From Sipunculus nudus (lineage: Eukaryota > Annelida > Sipuncula > Golfingiida > Sipunculidae): a DNA stretch of 64,000 nucleotides. The DNA lies in contig CM049308.1 in assembly GCA_026874595.1 (NCBI GenBank), forward strand, positions 22,545,867-22,609,866, read 5' to 3'. This document shows positions 13,901 through 25,900 of the stretch, piece by piece. Below the pieces are notes generated by a model. It had not been told where the DNA came from. It was given only the letters and a program-made list of their open reading frames with translations, and did no database searches. Numbering within the stretch: position 1 is the stretch's first letter; each line of letters begins with the position of its first letter. The translations under genes and the position numbers were made by a program.

Positions 13901-16900
13901 ATGATCATGGTAATAGTACAGATCATTTGTTCACAAACTGCTCACATGCTTTAGTTTCAACATTAGGAAACACATGGTCAGGTCACAAAATATTTTTTGC
14001 AACAATTTCCTGCTCATCAATACAAACCAATCATATAAACCAACCATGGCCTTTATTACCTCTTCCTCTTACACTTTATCTCCATTTGATATTATTTCAG
14101 ATTTTTACCTTCAAGGTTAACTTCAGCTGAGCACAGTGACCCATAGGTCCCTTGTTTTGGGTGGTGATGCATCTGCATTTAACCAAATAGACACCTGCAC
14201 AGGCTGTGGCAAAAAATAAGTATATTGATATCAGGTTGTTTAGTGGTTTCATGATTTGGATATGATACAATCTATTAAATCTGAAATGTAAGGTTTTGGA
14301 AAGACAGGTAAAAAACTTACATTCAGTGTGAGGAGAGAATTTTCCATGATTCTTGCTTTTGAATCATTTGTATGACTTTTCATTAAAAGTATACATAGTA
14401 CATGTATATGTCACAGGCGAAATTAGAATCCAGGCATATTTAAAATCCGCCTAGGCGAGATTGAAATTTTGATTTCGCCTAGGCAAGATTAAAATTTCAA
14501 TCTCGCCTAGGCGGATTTTAAATCTGCCTAGGCGAGATTGAAATTCTGATTCTGCCTAGGCCAGATTAAAATCCTGCTATGATTATATGTAGGATTCAAT
14601 CTCGCCTAGGCAGATTTAAAATCTGCCTAGGCGAGATTGAAATTCTGATTTTGCCTAGGCCAGATTAAAATCCTAGCTTTTAATCTGCGTCATTCAATTC
14701 TTTGGTTTAATCATGATGATTGTTTCATAGTAATTGCAGTTTATTCTCACATTTGGCGTGGAGAGATTTATCTGTTGAGAATTGTATATCTGAACATCTT
14801 AATGAATAGGACCATTTTAGGAATTTAAGATCTGCCCTGGCCCACAAGATGGAAATTTTGATTTTGCTTTGTTTTAAGTGTAAGTTTTACAGAAACTTTG
14901 GATTTTGAAAGATCAGTTTGTTAAGAACACTATATCTTAATGAACATAAAAAATAAATGGATTTTTATAATCACTGATGCTAAAGAATGCTTTACAGAAG
15001 TGATGAAGTTTTTTCTGACAGGTGGGTGAAATTAAAAAAAAAAAACAGGTATATTTTCAGTCTGATTTTTTCAGGTTTCTCCATTTATTTTTTGCCTTGG
15101 CAAATAACATTGAATTTTGGCTTTTTATTAGCTGAAAGGGGCAAGGAAGATACAGATATTTGAATACTTTAGTTATTTATATTGTTTTTTATAAATGGTG
15201 CATACTGCATATTTTAGACTGTGATTACCATGTAGTTATGGAATTGCTAAATGTTAAATATAATAAAAGAGTATCTTTTTATACATGTGTTCTTGGTAGT
15301 TACTCTCAGAATATACACTCCTAGTCTGTTTAATTTCCTCATTTATTTATACATTAATATCTGTAATTTTTTTGCAGCTACTCAATGTTCTGAGGCTCAA
15401 TGTTCTTGTGTCCACTTAAAAGAAATAGGGAAAAAATATATCTTAACAATAAGGTTGAGATATTCTTAAGTAGACTGGTGTATTTCAGGATATTTTAAAA
15501 TAAACTGTTTCTCTTGGTAACATCTAAACTAAAATATTCTCATGTAAACTAGTGTATTTCAGTTTATCCCAAATTGAACTGGTTGACTTCTGGATATCCC
15601 AATGTGAACAAGTGTACATTGGAATATTCCAATCTCAGTAGTGACTATCCCCATCTCAACCGTTAAGATGGGGATTCCCATCTCAATAGTTGAGTTTCGA
15701 ACTCAACTGGATTCCCATCTACACTGTGACATATATATATTTTTTTATCAACATTTTGTTTGAAAATGTGCTGTAGAACACGGTTGGAAAAAATTAAAAT
15801 ATTAGGTAGACTACCAGTTTTGTAGATGTGTACATAAACATATTTCGTGTTGTTTTGTCAGTCTGCTAAAATTAAATTGCTATTAAATATGTTGAAGATA
15901 AAAGGACAACCCCAGTAAAATCATGAGTGAAATAAATCCGAATTTATTTTAAGCTCAAGTAACTTGTTTTAGTCACTAATTTTATAATGTTATCATTAAA
16001 TATTAAGATTATACTTTTGAAGATATACATTATAATGAAATAATCAGCATGATTAAACCAAATAATTGAATCAAGCAGATTAATAGCTAGGATTTTAATA
16101 TAGCCTAGGCGAAATCAAAATTTCAGTCTCGCCTAGGCAGATTTTAAATCTGCCTAGGCGAGATTGAAATCCTACATATGATCATAACAGGATTTTAATC
16201 TCGCCTAGGCGGAATCAAAATTTCAATCTGGCCTAGGCAGATTTTAAATCCGCCTAGGCGAGATAGAAATTTTAATCTCGCCTAGGCGAAATCAAAATTT
16301 CAATCTGGCCTAGGCGGATTTTAAATCCGCCTGGATTCTAATTTCGCCTGTGACATATACAAGTACATCAAATCCACATGATAACCTTTCTAAATTGTTA
16401 ATAACAGGCATGTATTACAGCTACAGGTCTGGTCATTGAGGATGACCTCTTATAGGTCTAACGCTAAGTACATCTATGGAGATGTGTGTACAAAACCAAG
16501 ACAAGAGCAGTTAGTCAAACACTTGAAGTCAGGGGTCTTTATTTGATTTGATATGCTAGCCATACAACCACCTCTCCTATTTTACCTGTCTAATAAAGTG
16601 TATTATGTAGGTCAAGTCTACATGGTACTGGTGTTAAGTTGTACACAGAGTATGAAGCATAAAGTGACTATTTCTTTGTAGCAAAGGGTGTAATTCACAA
16701 TATTCATGTATTATGGTATCAGGTAAATACAGACTCGTATTGATGATGGTCCGTGTGTACTTACTGTACTTTGAGCCTTCCTGCCTGGCTTTGTTGTCTC
16801 AGATATAGGCGAGCCCAGCTTTGGTCAACAATCTTAATTGATAGCCGGCAGGCTGACTGTAGTTTGATCTAATTGTATGTGACAAGTGAACTGCATTTCA

Positions 16901-19900
16901 CGGTCACCCAAACATATCTTCCAAGTAATATTTAGGGTCACTGACATTGTCATAATCAGGTGCATGTCTGTAGCTTAGTACATAGTAATTAATTTAATTT
17001 ATAGTGTTAGGGATAAACACCTGAAAGAAGACTTAATACCTGATCAAATCTTCAGCTGAAAAGCTAAAAATGATGTATTATAATGTATAATCATATTATT
17101 AGCTCAGCTGACTATAAGTCATCTGAGCTATAGTCGTGGTCCATTGTCCGTCGTCCGTCCGTCTGTCCGTCCGTCCGTCCGTCCGTCCGTAGATGTGGCA
17201 CGTTTTGAAACCGTAAGACCTAAGAATCCAAAATTCGGCATAATGTTAGATGTCCCCAAGATCTCCTACCAAGCCGAAAACTGGGTGTTTGCAACTTCGT
17301 TCCTTTGAGAAATTAAGGAAAAACCTCAATTTTTTATTAAAAACCTATTTTCACACTTCAGGACTGCCTAATATCAAAACCACTCATCTGTTTTACCTCA
17401 TATTTACCATAAATATTCCTCTATATAGTTCCTATGTACATGCCAGAAATTATGTCTGTATTATTTAATTTAAAAAAGTTATGGGCCCAAACATAATGCA
17501 TTTTGCAAAAAATCAGAAAAGATATTTGATCACTTAACACAAAAAATGTTAATGCTATGGACCTTTTTTCCAGTAATATAACTTTAATTAATCAAAATTA
17601 AATTGTATACCCAAAATTAGATGAAAATCTTTTAAATTTTTTAAAATATTAATAAAAATAAAAAATTGGTACCTTATATTTTGCCCAACTTTGACCATGG
17701 CACGTTTTTTTCCTGTAAGTACTGTGGATTTAATTTTCACAGCATGTTTTTGTTAGCATTTCAACTGTTAACACCACAAATTTGAAACCAGTTGATCAAA
17801 AACTGAAGATTTTAATCTAGTTTTCAAGCACCATGTAACATATTGTTTACATCAAGCTAGTGTTATGCAGTTTGCAAGAGCTCAGCTCCCCAGCTTCAGC
17901 TCTAAGTTCCTTAAATTAGGCATACAGTTAGATGTCTCCAAAATGCCCTACCATGCCAAGAATTTGGTCACTAGGACATTCGAGATATTAATTAAAAACT
18001 TAATTTTTCCATTAAAAACCCATTGTTACACTTCAAGACTGCCTAATATCAAAACCACTGATCTGACTTCAATCATAAATAATATACATATTTTTCATTC
18101 TCTATGCACATGCCAGAATGATGTCAGTATTGTGTAATTGTTTTAAGTTATGGGCCCAAACATAATGCACTTTGTAAAAAATCAAGAAATATATTTACTC
18201 CCTTAACAAGAGCATTGCTGAAGCTAGAGATTTTTTTGTCAGGGATGTAACATTATTTAATCAAGATTCAATTGAATACCCAAAATTAGTTCTGAATTTT
18301 TCAAATTTTATTTAGTATAAATATAAAATTAGTACCTTAAATTTTGCCCAACTGTGACCATGGCACGTTTGTTTCCCGTAAGCTCTGTTGATTTTTTTTG
18401 GGATAATTTTCATATCATGCACACATAAGCATTTCAGCTTTTTAGTTTAGAAAGCTGAAAGAAATTGGCCAAAAATTGTAGCTTTTATTAATGTTTTTTA
18501 TGAGACCCTGTCAGACTTTGGCTCTCTCCAGCCCCTCTTGAGTCACCTGTATGTTGACCTTGTTGACCTTTCATCAAATTATGCACGCTTGAGGCGAGGC
18601 ATACATGGAATCCAGGCAGCTTATGGCAAGCCACAGTTGATCCAGGTGTCCAACCCAACTCATCTAGTAGTTTTAACCAAGAACATAACAATAAACAATA
18701 AATTAATAAATTTTTATTGGTTTTTAATAACAAATTAAAGAAAAATAGAAAAGGAATTTGTTAGTTTATAATAACAGGAAATTAACTTGCAGTTACTGAT
18801 GATATAAGAATCTTGTATCGATGGGTAGAATGTCACATATTCCAAATAACACCATGCAGTCACCTATGGCATTTTTCAGTTCAATTTTAATGATAAAGAA
18901 GTAAATCATATTATTCATTACTAATCATTAGGGATCATATGAAGGAAATTAGACAAAGATGCAGTTGATAATATTAATTTAGATTCCTGCTGTGTCTAGT
19001 GTGTACATTGATGTGAAATTAGTCCAAAATGAATTTTTTCAGTTATTTTTTAATATAAATAAAAGCCATAAAACCAGGTACTTATGATCATTATTTAAAT
19101 GTGTGAATTTTGTATATTCTGGATTCTCAACATCATTGTTTGGTGAAAACTGAATAAATTCCAGACATGGTGCAAATACTTTGTAATTGTATTTAAATAC
19201 GAATATGATTTTGTACTCCATTGTAAAATTTCTTGCATAAAGAATGGGAATTCAGGTAAAAATGAAAATATATGAATACTCGTGCAAATACTTTCAAAAT
19301 GTATTCATGAATGCATTCATGAATATATTCTTTAATATTATTTTAATAATCATATCAGTTATATTTCATTTTAAAAAATCATATGATTCTCTTATTATTT
19401 TTAATAAAAATTATATTTTGGACAATATTTGTATTTTTTTTTAATAAATAGTTAAACTCTTATATTATATGTTCTGCTTATAAGTTATATGGCCAAGTCA
19501 AATCTGTGTGACAATAGTACTCCATTTGTTAATAAAATAAATGAAATCAATCCTCTTCCCTGTCTCCAAAGGTACTATCAAAATCATACATAAGCTAAAC
19601 AACAACAACTCATAATACAGCTTATATTTATTACCACACAAAACCAGCATGTGCCTCATTTCTAAATTTTTTTTTATCATATATAACAGCTGAGCGTCGT
19701 GACCCATAGGTCCCTTGTTAGAATCATCATAATCATCATCTTTAATTGGACAGAGCCCATGGGTTCCAAGCTTGGAACAAAATCAGTAAAAATTATGAGA
19801 TGAGCATCATTATCATTCTTCTGCACTCATATGCTCCACTGAAAGTTCTGATTAAACTTACCAAAATATATGCAGAAATGCTATATGCATTGGGTAACAA

Positions 19901-22900
19901 AACTTTAAAAAAATCTGATAATAATGTCTGTATTGGATATTGTTATCATAATAAGAATGTCCATATATTGCTGTGATTAGGATTTGATACCTGTAAAGAA
20001 CCTGGTTATTAACAAAGATGACCTTGTCCTATCATAGACATGAATGAAATTTGCAGAGAGTGTGAGGTATTGTTTCTTACATGTCAAATTCCAGCCAAGA
20101 CAGCTGTGTTAGGCCATTAATTGATATATTTTAGCATTTGAATTGATTTCCATCTTGACCAATATGTATTCCTTTGATTGCAGCCAAGACCAACAAAAGG
20201 AAAGATGCGAATTCACTGCCTGGAGAACGTTGACAAATCTCTGACATTCCTGAACGAGCAGCGGGTGCATTTAGAGAATATTGGTGCCCATGACATCGTA
20301 GATGGCAACTCTAGTTTGACCCTCGGTCTGATATGGACCATCATTCTTAGGTTCCAGGTCAGTTTCTCTTTGCTTCTGTATTATGATTGGATTGTGGTCT
20401 TAATATATATGCATATTATTCTAAGTGTTGGAAGGTTGCTAGTTGTAATCTGAGGGAAAGTGTTATATCATGACCAATCCTGCGACATAATAGCAAGCAT
20501 GGGGCACCATCAAAGGTGGTTTCCTTTTGCCTATGCAGTTATTGATCTTGCAGGGCTTCATTCAGAGGAATCTTATTAATAAGATTTTGAAATACAAGAG
20601 ATTCATTAACTGGTAATTGGTCGGCCTCAAATCAGAACAATCTAATTAATAAGCTGTTGAAAAAAAAATTCATTCACTGGTACTGTGTCAGTCTCCTGCA
20701 ATTAGTGATAGAACAGGTAAAAGCATGAACAAAACTATAATTAGTTTAAGATGCTCTCTGTGGAAGTAGGAAACTAAAAGAAAAATGAATAAAAAAGATT
20801 AAGAAAATAGCCTTTTGGCATTATAGCCATAATTGTTAAATCAGGCTTTCATCAAACTTGAGACATCTTTGGATATGAAGAGTAAAATATGAATTTTTAT
20901 GTGGGTTGCAGAACATCTGTAAAGATAATTTGGGACAAAATCTGGATGATCAAGAAGTTAGGATGTTTATTTTTTCATGTTCACTCAAGCATTGCTTGCC
21001 AGGTAGAGATTTATCACATAAAAGAGCACCTGATGGCCCCTCCTCTGCTCAAAATTATACCTCACACAACAGTGATCTCCATAATAAGCTTAGACTGTCC
21101 TAAGTTTAACTGCCAGGTCTTTGTATCATTAAGATGTATGGTCTGCCCACTCAGCTCAACCATGCATAAAATGTAAGTGGGAGTATGAAATAATTTGTAT
21201 TGCAACATGCTGGTTTTTCTGTGAAGAGTCATTACATAGTTTTAATGTTTAAGTAAGGTCATGATATTTATAGATCTAAGCTTTTTATACCATGCATCAA
21301 CTTGATGTGTAAAATAACTGTTTTCCCATCCTTGATACTATATTCTATTGATTCAGATATGCAGAAAATCATAGAAAAATATACAATTGGAATTTCAAAA
21401 CAGATCATTATTAATGAAGATGCACTTAATGTTGGTAGAACAAAAGACTAAGTGGCCAAGATCTACAAAGAAATGACTCACCATGCCCAGACCATATCAT
21501 ATTATTCATATTGATAACATGGCCTTGGAATCTGTTGACACTGGATGATTCCTTTTCAAAGCAAAAGCAGTTGGCTTGTGGTTTCATGTCTTAGGCACAC
21601 TCATAACTGACATTAGAAAACTTTATTTTTGTGTGTTAGCATCAAAAGCAGAAATTTCAGAATACTAGGGAACTTGGGGTAAATTGGTAAAATGGATAAC
21701 TATCATTTGGTGTCTAGTTACCATTCCACATCTGACACCAGAATATTTAAGGTTATGAGGGCCTACAGGCTTTTTATGAGATGACACATAATGATTCATA
21801 AATTCATTTAAGTTGCTAAGATAACAGCAGCTGCTAAAGGAAGTGCATCTAGCTGGCATTTTAATTAATTGTGGTTCCTAGAATTGAGGAAAACAATGAT
21901 TGTTGCTCATTACATAACTTGAATCAACCTTCATTATCTGTTTTGTTCCATTATGTCAAGACAGATTTGTTTTATAAGTCACCTGCAGCACAATTTCAGT
22001 AGCTCAGCAGTCATTAGAAAAAAAATGAGAATGTCAAGCTCTGCTTTCCATTCCTAATCTACATTTTATCAGCATTTGCTTTTTATCTGATCTTTTATCT
22101 ATTTTGTTTTTCTTCATTCTCATTGCAAAATCAGTTTCTTCATTTTCCTTATTAAACAAAAAAAGACCCTTGCTTTCAGACAGCATAACAAAACAGTACT
22201 CTTGATCTTCCCTCGCTCATGCACTCATGTTATATTGAGTGATATTCAGCAGGTGTCAAGCATAAGTATTTTATTCTTTAGATGCTCAGAATTAGCTTGC
22301 TATATTGTTTATTAAGTCAGTCCTTCAATTTTGTACAGAAAATACCTCCACCCTTGTAAACACTTCATCTCCACTGTAGAAGCTTCATATGCTGTTTTGG
22401 GCACGCCTTGCATACCATTTTGAAACTGCAGGCCCCCTGACTCTGTGATCAGTGTTTGTGATTGGATCCGTTGGCCTTTGCTGTGTTAGGGCTGCAGGGT
22501 GTGGCTTTGAGGGCTGTTTGTGAGAATGCTTTTCATCTCTTGAGCAGTCCTTTACATCACAGAAATATTCGTTGTGTGGACTCCTGCTCTTGCATTGACT
22601 TTCAGATACAACTTTGTAAATTCTTCCTTATTCATTTGAAAAAATCCATAAAGATTTTAAACCCTTCTTTTTGTCCGTGCTGTTAAAAGAAAAGGGAAAA
22701 CCTTGCATTGAAGGTTCTTTTCTTCATTTGATAAATTTATGAATAATTATATTTTCATGATAAATTCATTTTGGCTGATTTATCATAATAATGTGTTTTC
22801 ATGAATTTTCTTATTAGCTACTTTAAATTAAATCATTGGGTTATATCAAAATGAAAGAATCTCATATTTCTATGGAAGAATTTAAGTTTATGTTAATTGA

Positions 22901-25900
22901 AGTAAATTAATTGAATCATTAAGTATTGAAATAAAAATTCAGACAGTTATACAATAATAAGATTTCATAAGGAAATGATATCAAAATTGGCAGAATATTA
23001 AAAAGACTTCTGGAAGAGAAAACCCTTATAAATAGAGAACAAAGCCTTTTGAAGGCTGTTAGGCAAATTTCCTGGTTCGTTAAAGGGATTTGTAAAGGTC
23101 AACTTCTAATTCCGTAATAAATCAAATTTTCATTTTCCCTCAGCGTTCGGGTCAGGCCATGTTATTAAATATTAAACAGTGTATAATGACAATTTGCAAT
23201 AAGGACTGAGCAACATATAACTTGTAAAAATGATGGGAAATCTGAAACTGAAATTACCTGTCTGTGTTTTATCGGTCCATTTAGTAATAATCTTTCCCAT
23301 ACGAAAGAGGATGTCGAATAGATAACACTTATCATTAGGAACAACACCAAATGTCAGCAGAGCAAAGACCATCTACCATATTTGGCAATTACTGGAACTA
23401 CCCAAGCATGCCCTGTGGAGTTGTTGGTATATTACAGTGGAGACGAGCATATTGATTATTCATGACAAAGTCTAGGGACTATTGGCAGGGCTGGCCTCCC
23501 CTCAGATCATTATTTATCTGTTCACTGTCTACCGTATATTGTATACAGGTCTGGTCAGTTTGTCCATACAACAGAGGCTGACCAGTTCCACCCATCCAGC
23601 AGACTTTGAGATTTACAACTTCAGATGCCAGATTTACAACAGTGTATCAAATGCACTAACTATGGGCAGCTGTCAGTGCTGGTCCAGTGCTATTTATATA
23701 CACCAGTTTGCCTGGGTTCTCTTGCTTCTGCTCTCCAATTCTTCCCACTGCAGGAATCCCCAGTGCTGCTGTAGCCTGTGGAAATTTGCTGCTTTCTGGC
23801 GCTGCATTGCTGTGCTAGCATGCTGTAGAGGCTGGGTTCACTGGGAGTAATATTGGTCCAGTAATGATGGCTGTGTATTTATACTGGGAGGGAGGCTTCA
23901 GCTGTGCTGAGACTCAGCCTTGATCATGTACAAGCAGGATGCTCCAAATACCAGCTTGTGCCCTCTGCCTTTTGAAAAGAACTGGTTGTATGTTTAACTG
24001 CTCAATATCAGAATCCCCTTGGCATAATTGATGAGAATTTTTTTTGGTGGCAATTAATGTGTATGTTGTTCCAGCAAACTGGGAATGTTTCACAAAAGCA
24101 GCTTTGAAGTTGACCCCCTGTGTTCAGGTTTATTTATTTCAGATATTGAAAATGCATATCCAGTGGGATCTCTTATGTTAATAGATTTTAAATGAAAATT
24201 AGCCAGGGAACATAAAGTTCATTTCTTGCTGTGACCTTGTGTGGAGTATGATTTATTTTGAAAAGTTGACCCCAAATTACACTTGATTTGAGAAATTGGT
24301 TTCTCTATTCTCCGAATGAGTTGTGGAAAAGAATTTCAGTATTTCAGGAATTCATTGTTGTATGTTTTTTGACCCCAAAATTATGCATACTCATTATTAA
24401 AAATTTAATGTAATTTTGTTTTAGTGGCTCACGATGTTAAATGAGCTTGAATGTTTCAGGTATACATGAAAGCTTTCCTATCTCTGTACCCAAGCTTATT
24501 GATTTTCCCTGGCATATGCTTGATAACTGAGGCAATAACCAAGCAGATAATTATTCCCGGAAGCAGCCAGGCAGCCACCTGACATTTGTCATATAAGAGC
24601 ATAAAATATTCCAAGACAATTCCTCTGTTCAGTTCTACATACTATATGAACTACCTGTAATATCCTAGAAAGTAGATGATATAATTATCACTTCATTTGC
24701 ATGATTGATAGGTAAGCTATATTTAGCTTTGCATCCAGTATCCACACAGGTGCATATATATTATTGGTAAATTTTGGATTCTTAGTTTTATCTATTATCA
24801 AAAGCAGAAGACTTTTTTATGTTACAGTGAATTTTGACCATAATGTTGCACCTACTTAAAGATTCCATTTGACTGAATGTTTTGGTTGATTTTGTATGTT
24901 ATGCCCTGCCTAATTTATTAAAATGAATGAATTATTCCTAAGAAAACCTGAAAACACACAAATGTTACTATTTTCATCCTCATATATTCTGCACTGGTTC
25001 TGCTTGAGAGACATTTGACTTAGTAGTTCTTACAAGGCACATAGGGATGCCATGTTGCCTCTGTGGAAAACATGCAAGGAAACCATGCTTTTACCAGTAC
25101 CACTGGAGGTGTCAGAGGCATACTGGTGCCAAGATCATAATTAGGTCCAGATGATAACACTGGACCGCCCTTTACCCATGCCATTATTGCATATATCTTT
25201 GGCAGCCTCCACCTCTGATGTTTTTGCCAAGGCTGATAATGTCTTTGTATTTAATTGGTTTGGCTATCTATTAAAATGTTAAGGATTTTATTGCTGGACA
25301 TATTTATATGTGGTATAAAACTGAAACCCACTGGCACTGATGCAAATTTGCTCATTTTATCATTAGCTTTATATTTGCGATTTATCCTCCAAATCAGTCT
25401 GGTCTTGAGTTATGTATTGTGTTGGTACACTGACAGTGGATCATACATTATTGATATCAACCAGTGAAACTGAAGGCTGTTTTCATTCCATTTACCATTC
25501 ATTTTACTGTATGTCAGGTAACTGATATTAGTTTCCATATATTTGCAGTTTCAGCCAAATGGTTTGTTGATGCTTTAAGTGCCATTAACCTTGGCCATGT
25601 TGTATTTTTTCCTAGGGTTTGCACTTTTTCATTTTTGAATTCATTAATAAATTGTACAGCAGCCATATATTTTGCCATGCAGACTTCATCTACGTATCTA
25701 TCTTTACACCCTCCTACATGTGATTGACATCCTATATCATGTAACTGCTCAAGGCATCATTTTTCCTTTGATACATTAAGCCAGCATCTCCTGTCAGTCC
25801 TGAAGATTTATGTCTAATATTTGAAGATATAATTATCAGTTTATGATATTTCTGTATGTAGATCCAAGACATCCAGATCGATGTGGGAGAGAGTAAGGAG

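Larger units (their letters stand above)
12240..14154 (+). mobile_element. GTCC-hairpin repeat family, copy 1 (about 1.9 kb, subfamily 1)
   Basis: Begins with a hairpin (AGCTCAG at 12240-12246, CTGAGCT at 12262-12268, with TGACT/AGTCA inside), then a GTCC microsatellite, about 500 bp shared by all copies, a C run, and an end reading AGCTGAGCACAGTGACCC then CCCTTG. Copies 1 and 3 match along their whole length. GTCAGCTGAGC near the 3' end of copy 3 is complementary to the 5' end, giving weak terminal inversion. Flanks are T-rich, so the target duplication is unclear. Probably non-autonomous. Confidence 0.9.
17101..19717 (+). mobile_element. GTCC-hairpin repeat family, copy 2 (2.6 kb, subfamily 2, internally duplicated)
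   Basis: Starts with the same AGCTCAG...CTGAGCT hairpin and GTCC tract and ends CAGCTGAGCGTCGTGACCC then CCCTTG. The conserved module at about 17242-17730 recurs, more diverged, at about 17925-18390. The rest (about 18450-19690) does not match copies 1 or 3 and lacks the endonuclease-like fragment and C run. In the shared part it groups with copy 4. Confidence 0.85.
11875..20183. other. beta-spectrin intron 2 (8.3 kb), repeat-dense
   Basis: Phase 0, GT-AG. It carries degenerate ACAAAAT repeats, two copies of the GTCC-hairpin family and, between them, the CCTAGG inverted-repeat element, so about 6.5 kb of 8.3 kb is recognisably mobile DNA. No host gene seen inside. Confidence 0.9.

Noticed and set aside
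14141-14154. Helitron-like 3' end (small GACC/GGTC hairpin before CCCTTGTT)
   Set aside because: The terminal CTTG does not fit the CTRR rule, and the 5' end does not begin with TC next to an A/T target.
23482-23850. 122-codon plus-strand frame in intron 3
   Set aside because: No family features and no splice structure linking it to the spectrin frame; it lies in a locally G+C-rich patch where stops are rarer.
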